64,000 bases of DNA from JAJRZL01 sp964557855 (GTDB lineage: Bacteria > Zixibacteria > MSB-5A5 > GN15 > FEB-12), in assembly GCA_964557855.1 (NCBI GenBank), contig CAZLBP010000007.1:62001-126000 (forward strand), given 5' to 3'. The notes under the pieces were generated by a model. It made no database searches. It was not told where the DNA came from and saw only the letters and a program-made list of their open reading frames with translations. Of this stretch, positions 34,278 to 43,709 are shown in pieces. Numbering within the stretch: position 1 is the first letter of the stretch; each line of letters opens with the position of its first letter. A program made the translations under genes and the position numbers.

Positions 34278-35681
34278 TTATTCCTTTTCGTTTTTTGCTG
34301 TCGCTTTTGATGAGCGCCTGGCCGAAAACTCATCCAATTGGTACCGGTCTATTTTGCGATACAAGGTCGACGTATCGATTCCGAGTATTCTGGCTGCTTC
34401 GGCCTTCTTGCCGCCGGTTTCGCTCATGACGTAATGGATATAGGCTTTTTCGATGGATTCCAGAGTTGGCGATGAGGGTTGCGACTCCTTGACGACTTCC
34501 ACCGGGCCGTGGCTGTTTATTCTCTCCGGGAAGTCGGCGATTTCCAGCGTGTCGGATTTGCTCAGCAAGACGGCACGTTCGATAGTGTTTTCGAGTTCCC
34601 GGACGTTGCCCGGCCAATGGTAGTCTTGCAGCCATTTGAGAGTTTCGGGGGATATAGTTTTACCGGGAGCTTTAAGCTTTTCACAGCATTTCCGGACGAA
34701 GTGGGTGGCCAGGATTTCGATATCCTCCAGGCGCTCCCGCAGCGGTGGTATATGAAGGGGAATCACGTTAAGCCGGTAGAACAGGTCGGGTCGAAAGCGT
34801 TCGACCTTGACTAATTGCTCCAGGTCGGCGTTGGTGGCGGCTATGAGGCGGACATCCACTTCGAGCGGCTTCGTGTCTCCGACGGGGGTAATCGTTCTGT
34901 CCTCCAATACCCGCAGCAGTTTCACCTGAATGGCCAGAGACGTGTTGCCCACTTCGTCGAGAAAGAACGTCCCGCCGTCGGCCACGCGAAAGAGTCCGTC
35001 TTTATCCTTTATAGCTCCGGTGAACGATCCCTTTTTGTGGCCGAACAGCTCCGATTCCAGCAGGTTTTCCGGTAAAGCCGCGCAATTGATGGTCATAAAG
35101 GGGCCATTGGCGCGCGGCGAATGGTGGTGGATGGCTTTGGCTATCAGGTCTTTCCCGGTACCTGATTCCCCCCGAATCAGCACGGTCGAATCCGAGGTGG
35201 CGATCCGCTCGGCGAGTTTTTTCAGCCGACAGACCGGCTGCGAGACGCCGATGAAACTGTCGAACGAGCTGCTTCCCCGCAGCTGCTTTTTCAGGTTGCT
35301 GTTTTCCTGCATGAGCTTCTTACGGGAGAGGCTCTTTTCTATGGCGATTTTGATCTGGTCGAGTTTGAACGGTTTGGTTATGTAATCGACGGCGCCTTGT
35401 TTCATCGCTTCGATGGCGGTGTCGACGCTGGCATAGGCGGTCATGACGATCAGGTCCTGCTCTTTTTTGAAGGTCTTGACCTGCTGGAGGACATCGATCC
35501 CGGACATGTCCGGCATGTTCAGATCCGCGATGACCAGATCATAGTTCGTGTCTCTCAGCCGGTCGATACCTCCGGCACCGGACGTGGCGGAATCGACGGC
35601 ATAGCCTTCCTTCGCCAGCATAATTTCCATGAACTTGCACATTGATTCTTCATCGTCGATTACCAATATTCTCGTCGACAT
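34278..35681 (-). CDS. NtrC/PilR-type sigma-54-dependent response regulator
   Basis: A 467-residue activator. The receiver domain (1-120) has D9/D10, phospho-acceptor D53 and KPF. The AAA+ domain (about 140-370) has Walker A GESGTGKD, Walker B GGTFFLDEVG, the sigma-54 contact loop as GSFTGA rather than GAFTGA, and the arginine-rich RFRPDLFYRLNV. A Fis-type helix-turn-helix ends the protein (KKAEAARILGIDTSTLYRKI). ATG 35681 is used; the frame runs 66 codons upstream without homology. The two prepilin genes downstream with candidate sigma-54 promoters make it a likely pilin regulator (PilR-like), although no PilS kinase is adjacent. The Ser in the GSFTGA loop is tolerated in some family members. 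Confidence 0.93.
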   Translation of the reverse strand: MSTRILVIDDEESMCKFMEIMLAKEGYAVDSATSGAGGIDRLRDTNYDLVIADLNMPDMSGIDVLQQVKTFKKEQDLIVMTAYASVDTAIEAMKQGAVDYITKPFKLDQIKIAIEKSLSRKKLMQENSNLKKQLRGSSSFDSFIGVSQPVCRLKKLAERIATSDSTVLIRGESGTGKDLIAKAIHHHSPRANGPFMTINCAALPENLLESELFGHKKGSFTGAIKDKDGLFRVADGGTFFLDEVGNTSLAIQVKLLRVLEDRTITPVGDTKPLEVDVRLIAATNADLEQLVKVERFRPDLFYRLNVIPLHIPPLRERLEDIEILATHFVRKCCEKLKAPGKTISPETLKWLQDYHWPGNVRELENTIERAVLLSKSDTLEIADFPERINSHGPVEVVKESQPSSPTLESIEKAYIHYVMSETGGKKAEAARILGIDTSTLYRKIDRYQLDEFSARRSSKATAKNEKE

Positions 35682-35887
35682 ATCGTCCCGCCTTTTTTGC
35701 AATTTGCAATAGTGCTCACACCTACCATATTCGGCATAATGGCGGTACGTTGTAGACTGCCGATAGACATTGCTCACAGATTCAACAGGCAATTGACGCG
35801 GGCTGGGAAACCGGCTATATTTGGATTTTCCACCGGCGCGAGTCGGCAGTATAGTTCCCGGGATAACCGTCAAATTCAAGGAGTCTT

Positions 35888-36697
35888 ATGCCCGTCAGAC
35901 AACCGACGAAAGCAGCCATCAAGCAGTTTTCCGACGCTCTGGAGAAGCACGTCCGGCCCGGGTGCTTTCCTCTGGCTGTGCGCATGGTCCGAAGGGACGA
36001 GTCTCTGCCGGACCGGACCAAATGCCCCAGGCGGGATTTTGGACATACAGTGGCTGTTTGCCAAACATTTTCCATAGCCCGTCGGTACGGTTGGCAGCTG
36101 GCCGTCGGTGAGGAGGATGTCGGGTGCCCGCTGGCCCTGACGGCGTTCGGTTTCAAACCGATGACGGAGAGCTTTAGCTGTGGCGAGATGTGCGGCGGAA
36201 TGTTCACCGCATCGAACGAGGTCGGTGCCAGAACGGAATCGGAGGTACCCAAGTTCTCGTTCAGGGAGTACCGGTACATCTTGACCGCCCCAATTTCGCG
36301 GGCGGGTTTTGAACCGCATCTGTATCTCGTATATGGGAACTCGGCTCAGGTGATGAGGATGCTGACGGCGTGGCTGTGGAAGCGGGGCGGTTACGTCAAT
36401 TCTCGCTTTTCGGGCCGTCTGGATTGCGCTGATATTTGTATTGAGACGATTCAGACCAAACAGCCGCAAGTAGTCCTTCCTTGCTACGGGGATCGGGTGT
36501 TCGGACAGACCCAGGATCATGAAATGGCATTTACTATTCCGGCAGGGTTCGAGACGGAGATGATGGGAGGTTTCGACGGGACGCATAAGGGCGGTATTCG
36601 GTATCCGACTCCATCGTATTTGCGATATGAACCGCACTTCCCTAAACATTACTACAAGCTACATGATGAATGGGACGAGCCCGAGAAAGGGAAATGA
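35888..36697 (+). CDS. DUF169-family protein
   Basis: A 269-residue protein of the DUF169 family (COG2043), recognised from RPGCFPLAVRM near the N-terminus, the Cys-rich middle (FSCGEMCGGM) and VVLPCYGDRVFGQTQDHEMAFTIP near the end. Several conserved cysteines (residues about 26, 45, 80 and 98-101) suggest metal or cofactor binding. Such proteins are common in anaerobes and methanogens, often near corrinoid or C1 genes, and have no established function. aaggag precedes ATG 35888. The next gene is a UroD-like methyltransferase 89 bases downstream, a fitting neighbour. Confidence 0.85.
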   Translation: MPVRQPTKAAIKQFSDALEKHVRPGCFPLAVRMVRRDESLPDRTKCPRRDFGHTVAVCQTFSIARRYGWQLAVGEEDVGCPLALTAFGFKPMTESFSCGEMCGGMFTASNEVGARTESEVPKFSFREYRYILTAPISRAGFEPHLYLVYGNSAQVMRMLTAWLWKRGGYVNSRFSGRLDCADICIETIQTKQPQVVLPCYGDRVFGQTQDHEMAFTIPAGFETEMMGGFDGTHKGGIRYPTPSYLRYEPHFPKHYYKLHDEWDEPEKGK

Positions 36698-36786
36698 ATT
36701 GTCGGAACGCCGGTTGGGTTTGGGTGGTTACATCGGACAAGATATATATTGAGGCAAAACGAATTGGCTGATAGATCAGGTAGGGA

Positions 36787-37791
36787 ATGAAAAGAGATAA
36801 GTATTCACATCGAGAGCGTTTAGATATGATGCTGGCGGGCGAGAAGCCGGACAGATTTGCGGCCTCCTTCTGGCGACACTTCTTCCACATGGAACATCAT
36901 GCGCAGGGCACCGCTGAAGCCATGATCGGGTTTCAGAAGAAGTTCGAGTGGGACTTCGTCAAGATCAATCCACGCGCGGATTATCACGTTGAAGACTGGG
37001 GACTGAAACAGGAGTGGTCACACGATGAATTCAATAAGCACCGCAAGACCGACTTCCCGGTTCGGACTCTGGAAGACTGGGATAAGATTGCTGTCAATCC
37101 GACATCGTCGCCAGTCCTGGCGGAACATTTGAAAGTCGTGTCCGCTGTGCGCAAGGGTGTCGGCAAGGACGTGCCCGTTTTGATGACGGTCTTCACGCCG
37201 TTGGCAATAGCCGGTCGCTTGATGGAGAATCAAAAGGATCTGGTCGATCATTTGCGCACCGATCCGGATCGAATACACCGAGCCCTGCGCAACATAACAG
37301 ATACCTTTGTCGCATTCGTGTCGGAGCTGCGTAACGCCGGAGCGGACGGCATTTTTCTCGCCACCACCCAGTGGGCCTCGAGTGATATGATTACCTGGTC
37401 GGAATACGAGACGTTTGGTGTGCCTTACGATCTGGAAGTTGTTAAGGCGACTGAAAATGGAGCGTTGAATCTGTTTCACGTGTGCGCCGGCAGCAATTAT
37501 CTCAAAGACCTGGCCGCTATCAACTATCATTGCGATCTGTACAATTGGGACAGTCAGAACCCGACCAACCTGCCGATCGATAAGGCCTACGATCTCCTTC
37601 ACGGGAAGCTGCTGGTCGGCGGAGTCGACCAGCGGGGCTGGTTGCTCAACAGCAGTCCGGAGGAGATTATTTTGCAGATACGGAAGATGAAGCCGGAGCA
37701 TGAGCCGGAACGACTAATAATCGGCCCCGGTTGTTCGGTACCGCCGGAAGTGTCCTTGGAGAACCTGCAGGCGATACGGGAGAACTTATGA
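36787..37791 (+). CDS. Uroporphyrinogen decarboxylase-family protein, probable corrinoid methyltransferase
   Basis: A 334-residue TIM-barrel protein of the UroD/MtaA/CmuA superfamily. It lacks the extended N-terminal arginine motifs of true HemE. Instead it has H231-x-C233 (LFHVCAGSNYL) and C316 (IIGPGCSVPPEV), the H-x-C...C zinc site of methylcobamide:thiol methyltransferases such as MtaA. It therefore probably moves methyl groups to or from a corrinoid or thiol, but the substrate is unknown; no corrinoid protein gene is adjacent. Its stop overlaps the start of the fRMsr gene (ATGA), so the two are translationally coupled. Confidence 0.85.
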   Translation: MKRDKYSHRERLDMMLAGEKPDRFAASFWRHFFHMEHHAQGTAEAMIGFQKKFEWDFVKINPRADYHVEDWGLKQEWSHDEFNKHRKTDFPVRTLEDWDKIAVNPTSSPVLAEHLKVVSAVRKGVGKDVPVLMTVFTPLAIAGRLMENQKDLVDHLRTDPDRIHRALRNITDTFVAFVSELRNAGADGIFLATTQWASSDMITWSEYETFGVPYDLEVVKATENGALNLFHVCAGSNYLKDLAAINYHCDLYNWDSQNPTNLPIDKAYDLLHGKLLVGGVDQRGWLLNSSPEEIILQIRKMKPEHEPERLIIGPGCSVPPEVSLENLQAIRENL

Positions 37792-38264
37792 TCAGCAAAC
37801 AACGCCGGCAGCTTATTGATAATATCCGGATCGCGGTCGCGCAGGAAAACGATGAGGCCGGGGTGCTCAAGACAGCAGCGGAGTTGATCGACGGTTTTTC
37901 GGAAGGGTACAACTGGACGGGGTTCTATTTGATGCGCGGTAATCATCTGGAAGTCGGTCCGTATGTCGGTCCGGAGACGCCGCACACCCGTATTGAGCTC
38001 GGCAAGGGGATTTGCGGGGCAGCGGCGACGCAGTCCAGGACGATAGTCGTCGATGACGTCACGAGTGATCCTCGTTTCCTGGCTTGTTCCCTGTCGACCC
38101 GTTCGGAGATTGTAGTACCGTTGATGGACGAGGGGAAGTGCCTGGGTGAGATTGATATCGATTCGAATGAGCCTTCCTATTTCACGAAGGAAGACCGGGC
38201 GATGCTGGAGTCAATCGCCGACATCGTAGTTGCGCGGCTTAAACAGGTGACGCCGGGCAGGTAG
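37788..38264 (+). CDS. msrC: GAF-domain protein, free methionine-(R)-sulfoxide reductase-like
   Basis: A 158-residue single GAF domain. ATG 37788 overlaps the upstream stop (ATGA) and matches the normal family start. Landmarks are NWTGFYL, GKGICGAA with C76, and LACSLSTRSEIVVPL with C100. In fRMsr enzymes (E. coli MsrC/YebR) these correspond to the two cysteines that form the catalytic disulfide. The third, non-essential cysteine between them is missing. The enzyme reduces free methionine-R-sulfoxide in the cytoplasm. The link to a UroD-like methyltransferase is unusual. A plain GAF regulator is the alternative. Confidence 0.85.
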   Translation: MISKQRRQLIDNIRIAVAQENDEAGVLKTAAELIDGFSEGYNWTGFYLMRGNHLEVGPYVGPETPHTRIELGKGICGAAATQSRTIVVDDVTSDPRFLACSLSTRSEIVVPLMDEGKCLGEIDIDSNEPSYFTKEDRAMLESIADIVVARLKQVTPGR

Positions 38265-38281
38265 GAGACTTTCAGGTAGCT

Positions 38282-39130
38282 ATGCTGTTTGGAGCACATG
38301 AGTCAATTGCCGGGGGTGTCGACAAAGCTATAGAGCGCGGCCAAAAGGCGACCTGCGACACTATCCAGATGTTCAACAAGTCCAACAGCCAGTGGCGGGC
38401 GGCGAAACTGAAGGATGAGGACGTGGGGCGGTATTTCGAGCTTATCGAAGAAACTGGAGTCACCGTTTCCGTATCGCATACGAGTTACCTGATCAATGTG
38501 GCGTCCCCCGATACGGGTCTGGCCGAGAAGTCTTACAAGTCTCTCAAGGAAGAGGTCGAACGGTGCAATCTACTCAAAGTCCCCAACCTGGTCATGCATC
38601 CCGGCTCGCACGTCGGCAGCGGTGAGGAGACAGGCATGAATCAGATCGGGAAGTACATTAACCGTCTGTTCGATGAGATTACGGATAATGCGGTCACCCT
38701 TTTGCTTGAGACGACGGCCGGTCAGGGCACCAACCTGGGGTATTCGTTCGAGCAAATCGCGTACATGATCGGCCTGGTCAACAATAAAGAGCAGATGGGG
38801 GTGTGCATGGACACCTGCCATATCTTTGCCGCCGGCTACCCGATAGTGGAACCCAGGGAATACAAAAAGACTGTCAGGCTTTTCGATGACGTGATTGGGC
38901 TGGATTACCTGCGCATCATTCATATGAACGACAGCAAGAAGGAATTCGGCTCGAAGAAGGACCGGCATGAGCATATCGGTAAGGGGTTTATTGGACTGGA
39001 CGGTTTCCGGAATATCGTGAATGATCGGCGTTTGAAGGATATCCCGATGATTATCGAGACGCCGAAGGGCGAGGACCTGGCGGAAGATATCGAGAATCTG
39101 AAAGTCTTACGGGGATTGGTGAAGGAATAA
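38282..39130 (+). CDS. nfo: Endonuclease IV (apurinic/apyrimidinic endonuclease)
   Basis: A 282-residue three-zinc TIM-barrel nuclease of base-excision repair. It cuts 5' of abasic sites and removes 3'-blocking groups. All signature motifs are intact: MHPGSHVGSG, LLETTAGQGTNLG, CMDTCHIFAAGY, IIHMNDSK, KDRHEHIGKG and MIIETPKG. These carry the metal-binding His, Glu and Asp residues. Length is standard. It begins 17 bases after the fRMsr gene, so a co-transcribed oxidative-damage pair (methionine sulfoxide and DNA repair) is possible. Confidence 0.97.
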   Translation: MLFGAHESIAGGVDKAIERGQKATCDTIQMFNKSNSQWRAAKLKDEDVGRYFELIEETGVTVSVSHTSYLINVASPDTGLAEKSYKSLKEEVERCNLLKVPNLVMHPGSHVGSGEETGMNQIGKYINRLFDEITDNAVTLLLETTAGQGTNLGYSFEQIAYMIGLVNNKEQMGVCMDTCHIFAAGYPIVEPREYKKTVRLFDDVIGLDYLRIIHMNDSKKEFGSKKDRHEHIGKGFIGLDGFRNIVNDRRLKDIPMIIETPKGEDLAEDIENLKVLRGLVKE

Positions 39131-39234
39131 AACGCGGGTTTCGGGAGAGGTAGGACAATCGGCAAACGCCTTGACAGGCTTACGCGGGGGCGAGTATTTT
39201 AACGTGTCATGACCAATACAGTTGCGGGTGAATA

Positions 39235-40953
39235 GTGGATGGCTCTCGTGCCAAATGGTTCTTCCCTTCAATTTACGCCGTTCTGGCGATATTCTATACG
39301 TTGCCGTTCCTGCTGAGATGGAGTTGGTGGGGTGTTCGCGACTGGACCATGTTCATGTGCGTGGCGGAGATCCCCGCGCTCGCCATCACCAAGTTCGGTC
39401 AATTCCCGTTCTGGAATCCGTATTTTGCGGGCGGCAATATCCTATTTCACCACCCCGAAGTGGCGGTGCTCTCACCATTCTTTCCGCTCTACTTGTTTTT
39501 TGGTATACCTGCCGGGCTGAAGATTCAAGTGCTCATCTGCTACTTCATCGGGTTTCTCGGCAGCCACCGTTGGCTGCGACAGATTGGGCTTAGCGGTTGG
39601 TCGGCGTTCGTGGGGTCGGTGGCGTATTTTGGTTCGGTCTATTTCGCTTTGCACCTTGCGGAGGGGCATATTTCGTTCACGCATTTTTGCTTTACACCGT
39701 GGTTTATCTATTATGTGACTGCAGCCGGTCAGAACCGTACGGTGGTCTGGAAGGCGGGGATCGTTCTGGCGCTCATGATACTGGGTAACGGTATGGGAGT
39801 GCCGCTGGCGTATACGGCTCTGTTTGCCGTTGTCTATTTAGGGGTACGAGCCATTCAGGACCGATCCGTAGTTGAATTCCGTAACCTCCTGGCAGCAACG
39901 GGCGCAGGCATTTGTTTATCCGCCGTTAAGTTCCTGCCGACGGTGCTTCACCTGGCTCGGACGGAGTGGTCCGTATATACCGAAGAGGTCACGCCGCTGA
40001 AGGTGATCCCGCACGCTTTTTTCGGTCTGACTCATTCGATCTTTAATCTGCCGGTTACCGGCGTGGTGTGGGGCTGGCATGAATACGGCGCCTACGTGTC
40101 GCCTCTGCTCGTGATACCGGCAGTTGCAGCGGTAGCTCGTCTGCGGATGAGAGTGCTCAGTTGGGTGATTGTCGGCCTTTTCTTTCTCGTGTTGGGGCTG
40201 GGGGATTTCGGATCATGGGCGCCGTGGACTCTGCTTCACAATCTGCCCGGATATGGTTACTTTAGGGCAGCGGGGCGGGCCTGGCAATTCACTATTCTTG
40301 CCTTCGCTGTGCTGGGCGGACTGGGATTGGACCTTGTCATCAAGGACTGGTTCCGGGACAAGAAGCTGTGGCAACGGGTATTAACCGGGGGGGTGCTTGT
40401 ACTAGTGGTGGGTACGAACATGGTTTTCGCCTGGCCGATCATGTCCTCGGCGTTTACGCGGCCGCCGCAGCAGATACATTGGAACCCCAATTTTCGTCAC
40501 GTGATCAATGACTCGGAGATGGCCTACCGGAATCTGCTGGCTAATCGGGGTTCACTCATATCCCCGCAGCAAGCCACGTCTCAGCCGAGCCGAGCTTTGG
40601 TGGGGCCCGACAGCACCGTTTACATGGACTATGTTATGTACGGTAAGGCGACGGTCCGCAAGCGACAATATAAACCCAATGAAATAACCTACGTTATAGA
40701 AGGGATTGAGCCGGGGCGCATGGTGATAAGCATGGGGATGGACGAGGGCTGGTCGGAGGAGTCGGGGAGAACGCTTTACGAAGAAACGGGGCTGATCGCC
40801 TTCGATTTCGAGAGGGGCGTGCAGGAGGTCAAATTGCGTTACCGGACTCCGTATTTCTATCCGGGAGGTGCGATCAGTCTGCTGAGTTTGGCGGGGATGA
40901 TCGTGCTGTGGCGGCGAAGTGCGGGACGGGGTCGAAGACAGCGCCACCGGTAG
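39235..40953 (+). CDS. YfhO-like multi-pass membrane protein
   Basis: A 572-residue protein with about 11-12 predicted transmembrane helices in the first 400 residues, a C-terminal extracytoplasmic beta-rich domain (about 420-545) and a final helix. The build resembles YfhO/GT-C-type lipid-linked glycosyltransferases. It has an Asp in the first outer loop (VRDWTMF), HHPEVAVLSPFFPLYLFFG, and FRAAGRAWQF before a later helix. GTG 39235 is the only reasonable start; no strong ribosome-binding site is seen. A role in moving sugars to lipids, proteins or teichoic-like polymers is inferred from the family. Confidence 0.75.
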   Translation: MDGSRAKWFFPSIYAVLAIFYTLPFLLRWSWWGVRDWTMFMCVAEIPALAITKFGQFPFWNPYFAGGNILFHHPEVAVLSPFFPLYLFFGIPAGLKIQVLICYFIGFLGSHRWLRQIGLSGWSAFVGSVAYFGSVYFALHLAEGHISFTHFCFTPWFIYYVTAAGQNRTVVWKAGIVLALMILGNGMGVPLAYTALFAVVYLGVRAIQDRSVVEFRNLLAATGAGICLSAVKFLPTVLHLARTEWSVYTEEVTPLKVIPHAFFGLTHSIFNLPVTGVVWGWHEYGAYVSPLLVIPAVAAVARLRMRVLSWVIVGLFFLVLGLGDFGSWAPWTLLHNLPGYGYFRAAGRAWQFTILAFAVLGGLGLDLVIKDWFRDKKLWQRVLTGGVLVLVVGTNMVFAWPIMSSAFTRPPQQIHWNPNFRHVINDSEMAYRNLLANRGSLISPQQATSQPSRALVGPDSTVYMDYVMYGKATVRKRQYKPNEITYVIEGIEPGRMVISMGMDEGWSEESGRTLYEETGLIAFDFERGVQEVKLRYRTPYFYPGGAISLLSLAGMIVLWRRSAGRGRRQRHR

Positions 40954-41149
40954 TTAAGGATCGAGATTCCTGGTTTTCTCGGGGCGGCAGGGCAAGATCA
41001 TTGCAGCCAAGAGAAGAACGATTATAGACTCTCCACGGTCCCGGAACGATTGCCGGCCGGCCTTGTTCTATAAGCACATGGAGCACATGCGGAGGAATAT
41101 GCGGTAGTAGTCATATTTTCTCGGGGAACTTCACTTGATATGGAGCAGC

Positions 41150-41815
41150 ATGACGAATGATTGGATCGACATATCAGTCCCTCTTTCAAGTGGGATGGTG
41201 CGCTGGCCCGGAGACGGCGAAGTGAATATCGAGCGCATGTCGGACATGGAGCGCGGTGACGGCGCCAACTTGACGCATATGAGCATGAGTGCCCATACCG
41301 GTACTCATCTGGACGCGCCGCTGCACTTCATGCGGGATGGCGCCGCGATAGACCGGATGCCGCGCGAGGCAATGATCGGGCCAGCCCGGCTACTGCATTT
41401 TCCGGGTTCGGACGTCATCACTGCCGATCACCTGATTCAACATGAGATCAGGAGCGGAGAGAGAATCTTGATCAAGACGAACAATTCCAATGAGAGGTGG
41501 TACGAACAGGAATTCAACGAGGATTTCGTCCACCTGGGGACTGATGCAGCCGGCTGGCTGGCTGAGCGCCGGGTACGGCTGGTCGGTATCGATTATCTTT
41601 CCATCGCGGGTTTTAAGCGGAACGAGACTGAGGTGCATAACGCGTTACTCGGCGCCGGTGTCTGGATTCTGGAGGGGCTGGACCTGTCGCAGCTCAAGCC
41701 TGGGCTTTGTGAGCTCTTGTGTTTGCCGCTCAGACTGGCGGGCGCCGATGGAGCTCCGGCCCGCGCACTGGCAAGACCAATAGAAGATGTGAGGGGCGGA
41801 AAGGAAGGAGTATAG
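41150..41815 (+). CDS. Cyclase-family metal-dependent hydrolase (kynurenine formamidase-like)
   Basis: A 221-residue protein from ATG 41150, with ggag just upstream. The metal-binding signature HTGTHLDAPLHF is complete (H49, H53, D55, H59), and a C-terminal Glu is available in ILEGLDLS. Known members hydrolyse cyclic amides, formamides or isatin (KynB, isatin hydrolase). The gene runs directly into 6-phosphogluconate dehydrogenase with no spacing, followed by a glucose-dehydrogenase-like SDR. A lactonase-like role in sugar oxidation is therefore worth considering; that is inference only. Confidence 0.86.
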   Translation: MTNDWIDISVPLSSGMVRWPGDGEVNIERMSDMERGDGANLTHMSMSAHTGTHLDAPLHFMRDGAAIDRMPREAMIGPARLLHFPGSDVITADHLIQHEIRSGERILIKTNNSNERWYEQEFNEDFVHLGTDAAGWLAERRVRLVGIDYLSIAGFKRNETEVHNALLGAGVWILEGLDLSQLKPGLCELLCLPLRLAGADGAPARALARPIEDVRGGKEGV

Positions 41816-42784
41816 ATGGCTGAACCCAAACAGGGATTCGGAGTTGTCGGTCTCGGTAAAATGGGGGGTAATCTGGCAATGCAGGCGCTGGAGAAAGGCT
41901 TTTCGGTCTGCGGCTTGGATAAGCGGAAGCCGTCCGGCGAACTCCTCGGCAAAGGACTTCAGATGGCTGATGATTTCAGAGCAATGGCGGAGAAGCTGTC
42001 TCCCTCGCGCGTCGTGTTTATCTATGTTCCGGCCGGGCCGATAGTGGATACAGTTATCGATGATTTATCAGACACACTGGAAACCGATGACATCATCGTC
42101 GACGGCGGCAACTCCTATTGGGGCGACTCGATTCGCCGAGCGCAACGCCTGGAGGAGCACCGAATCCGCTTCATCGATCTGGGTACGAGCGGCGGGGTTT
42201 CGGGCGCTCGTCACGGGGCCTGCTTCATGGCCGGGGGACAAGAAGAGGCCTTCAAGCGGATCGAACCGATTATCAAGGCACTGGCAGTGGAAGACGGCTA
42301 CGTGCATGCCGGACCGTCCGGCGCCGGGCATTTCGTGAAACTGGTTCACAACGGCATCGAGTTCGGCATGCTGCAGGCGATCGCGGAAGGTATGGATTTG
42401 CTGCAGCATTATCACGAGAGACTGGACATTGCCAGGGTGTTGACCTGCTGGAACCACGGCTCGGTGATTCGGTCGTGGCTGATTGAGTTGATGGAGGAAG
42501 CGTGGCGCGAACAAAAGGGCATGGACGATATCCCGCCTTTTGTCGAGGACACCGGTGAAGTGAACTGGCTGGTCGACGACGCCATGCACATGGAAGTTCC
42601 GGTACCGGTGATCGCACTGTCGGTTATGCAATTGTTTGTCTCACGGGACGAAGACAAGTACTGGTCCCGCGCCATCGCGATGATGCGTCACGGGTTCGGT
42701 GGGCATCCCTACGGACCGGACGAAGGCATTGCGGCCGAGCGGCAGTATGGTCGGATCGGTCGGTTCCATCGGCAAGAGGAATAG
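41816..42784 (+). CDS. gnd: 6-phosphogluconate dehydrogenase, short (GndA/YqeC-like) type
   Basis: A 322-residue decarboxylating dehydrogenase giving ribulose-5-phosphate from 6-phosphogluconate. The Rossmann motif GVVGLGKMGGNLA is at the N-terminus. DGGNSYWGDS and LGTSGGVSGARHG match the substrate-binding elements, and AGPSGAGHFVKLVHNGIEFG holds the catalytic Lys. It is of the short, often NAD-preferring class, rather than the 470-residue enzyme. ATG 41816 directly follows the previous stop. No glucose-6-phosphate dehydrogenase is seen in the window; the next gene, an SDR, may feed the pathway. Confidence 0.93.
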   Translation: MAEPKQGFGVVGLGKMGGNLAMQALEKGFSVCGLDKRKPSGELLGKGLQMADDFRAMAEKLSPSRVVFIYVPAGPIVDTVIDDLSDTLETDDIIVDGGNSYWGDSIRRAQRLEEHRIRFIDLGTSGGVSGARHGACFMAGGQEEAFKRIEPIIKALAVEDGYVHAGPSGAGHFVKLVHNGIEFGMLQAIAEGMDLLQHYHERLDIARVLTCWNHGSVIRSWLIELMEEAWREQKGMDDIPPFVEDTGEVNWLVDDAMHMEVPVPVIALSVMQLFVSRDEDKYWSRAIAMMRHGFGGHPYGPDEGIAAERQYGRIGRFHRQEE

Positions 42785-42834
42785 TACGAAGTGATTATCA
42801 AGAGTGGCTCTATAGCGGGAGGAGACTGTAATCT

Positions 42835-43692
42835 GTGACTGATGATAAACAAGACCAGACCGCTGAGGTCGTTATGCCGCAATGTGACCCGGTCAAGCGG
42901 CTTAAAGGGCAGAAAGCGCTCGTGACCGGGGGGAGTTCCGGGATAGGCCGAGGCATCGCCGTAGGACTCGGCAAGGCCGGGGCCGATGTGGTAGTCAATT
43001 TCGTTGGCCGGCGTGATCAGGCCGATCAAGTAGTAACAGAAATAAGAGACAACGGCACCCATGCGATCGCCCATCAGACGGACGTATCCGTCGAGACACA
43101 GGTGATCGAGATGTTCGAGCGTATGATGCGGGAGATGGGGACGATAGATATACTCGTGTGTAATGCCGGCATTCAGCAGGATGCGACTCTGCATGAGATG
43201 ACACTGGCGCAGTGGGAGAAAGTACTACAAGTCAACCTGACCGGTCAGTTTCTGTGCGCTCGTGAGGCGGTGAAAGAGTTCAAGCGCCGCGGAGTCGTCG
43301 AGGAAGTATCGTGTGCGGCGGGGAAAATCATCTCGATCAGTTCCGTGCACGACGTTATTCCCTGGGCGGGTCATGCCAACTACGCCGCCTCGAAGGGGGG
43401 CGTGAAGCTTCTGATGCAAAGTATCGCTCAAGAAGTGGCGCCGCATCGGATTCGGGTCAACTGCCTCTCTCCGGGAGCCATTCGGACCGAGATCAACCGC
43501 CCGGCCTGGGAGACAGAAGCGGCGTACAATTCGCTCATGAAACTGATTCCGTACAATCGCATCGGTGAAGTCGACGACATCGGACGCGTGGCCGCCTGGC
43601 TGGCCTCGGACGAAGCCGACTACATCACGGGCGCGGTCTTGTACGTAGACGGCGGGATGACTTTGTATCCGGCCTTCGAAGAAGGCGGATAA
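42835..43692 (+). CDS. Short-chain dehydrogenase, glucose 1-dehydrogenase-like
   Basis: A 285-residue classical SDR. The cofactor motif is TGGSSGIGRG (from about residue 31). NAG follows, then catalytic Ser (ISISSVHD) and Tyr/Lys in YAASKGG. The C-terminus IGEVDDIGRVAAWLASDEADYITGAVLYVDGG is typical of glucose 1-dehydrogenases and gluconate 5-dehydrogenases. GTG 42835 has ggagga about ten bases upstream. An N-terminal extension of some 25 polar residues precedes the Rossmann fold. It lies between gnd and a GH15 hydrolase, suggesting oxidation of glucose released from a glucan. Confidence 0.9.
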   Translation: MTDDKQDQTAEVVMPQCDPVKRLKGQKALVTGGSSGIGRGIAVGLGKAGADVVVNFVGRRDQADQVVTEIRDNGTHAIAHQTDVSVETQVIEMFERMMREMGTIDILVCNAGIQQDATLHEMTLAQWEKVLQVNLTGQFLCAREAVKEFKRRGVVEEVSCAAGKIISISSVHDVIPWAGHANYAASKGGVKLLMQSIAQEVAPHRIRVNCLSPGAIRTEINRPAWETEAAYNSLMKLIPYNRIGEVDDIGRVAAWLASDEADYITGAVLYVDGGMTLYPAFEEGG

Positions 43693-43709
43693 ACAGGAGG
43701 AGTAAACCC

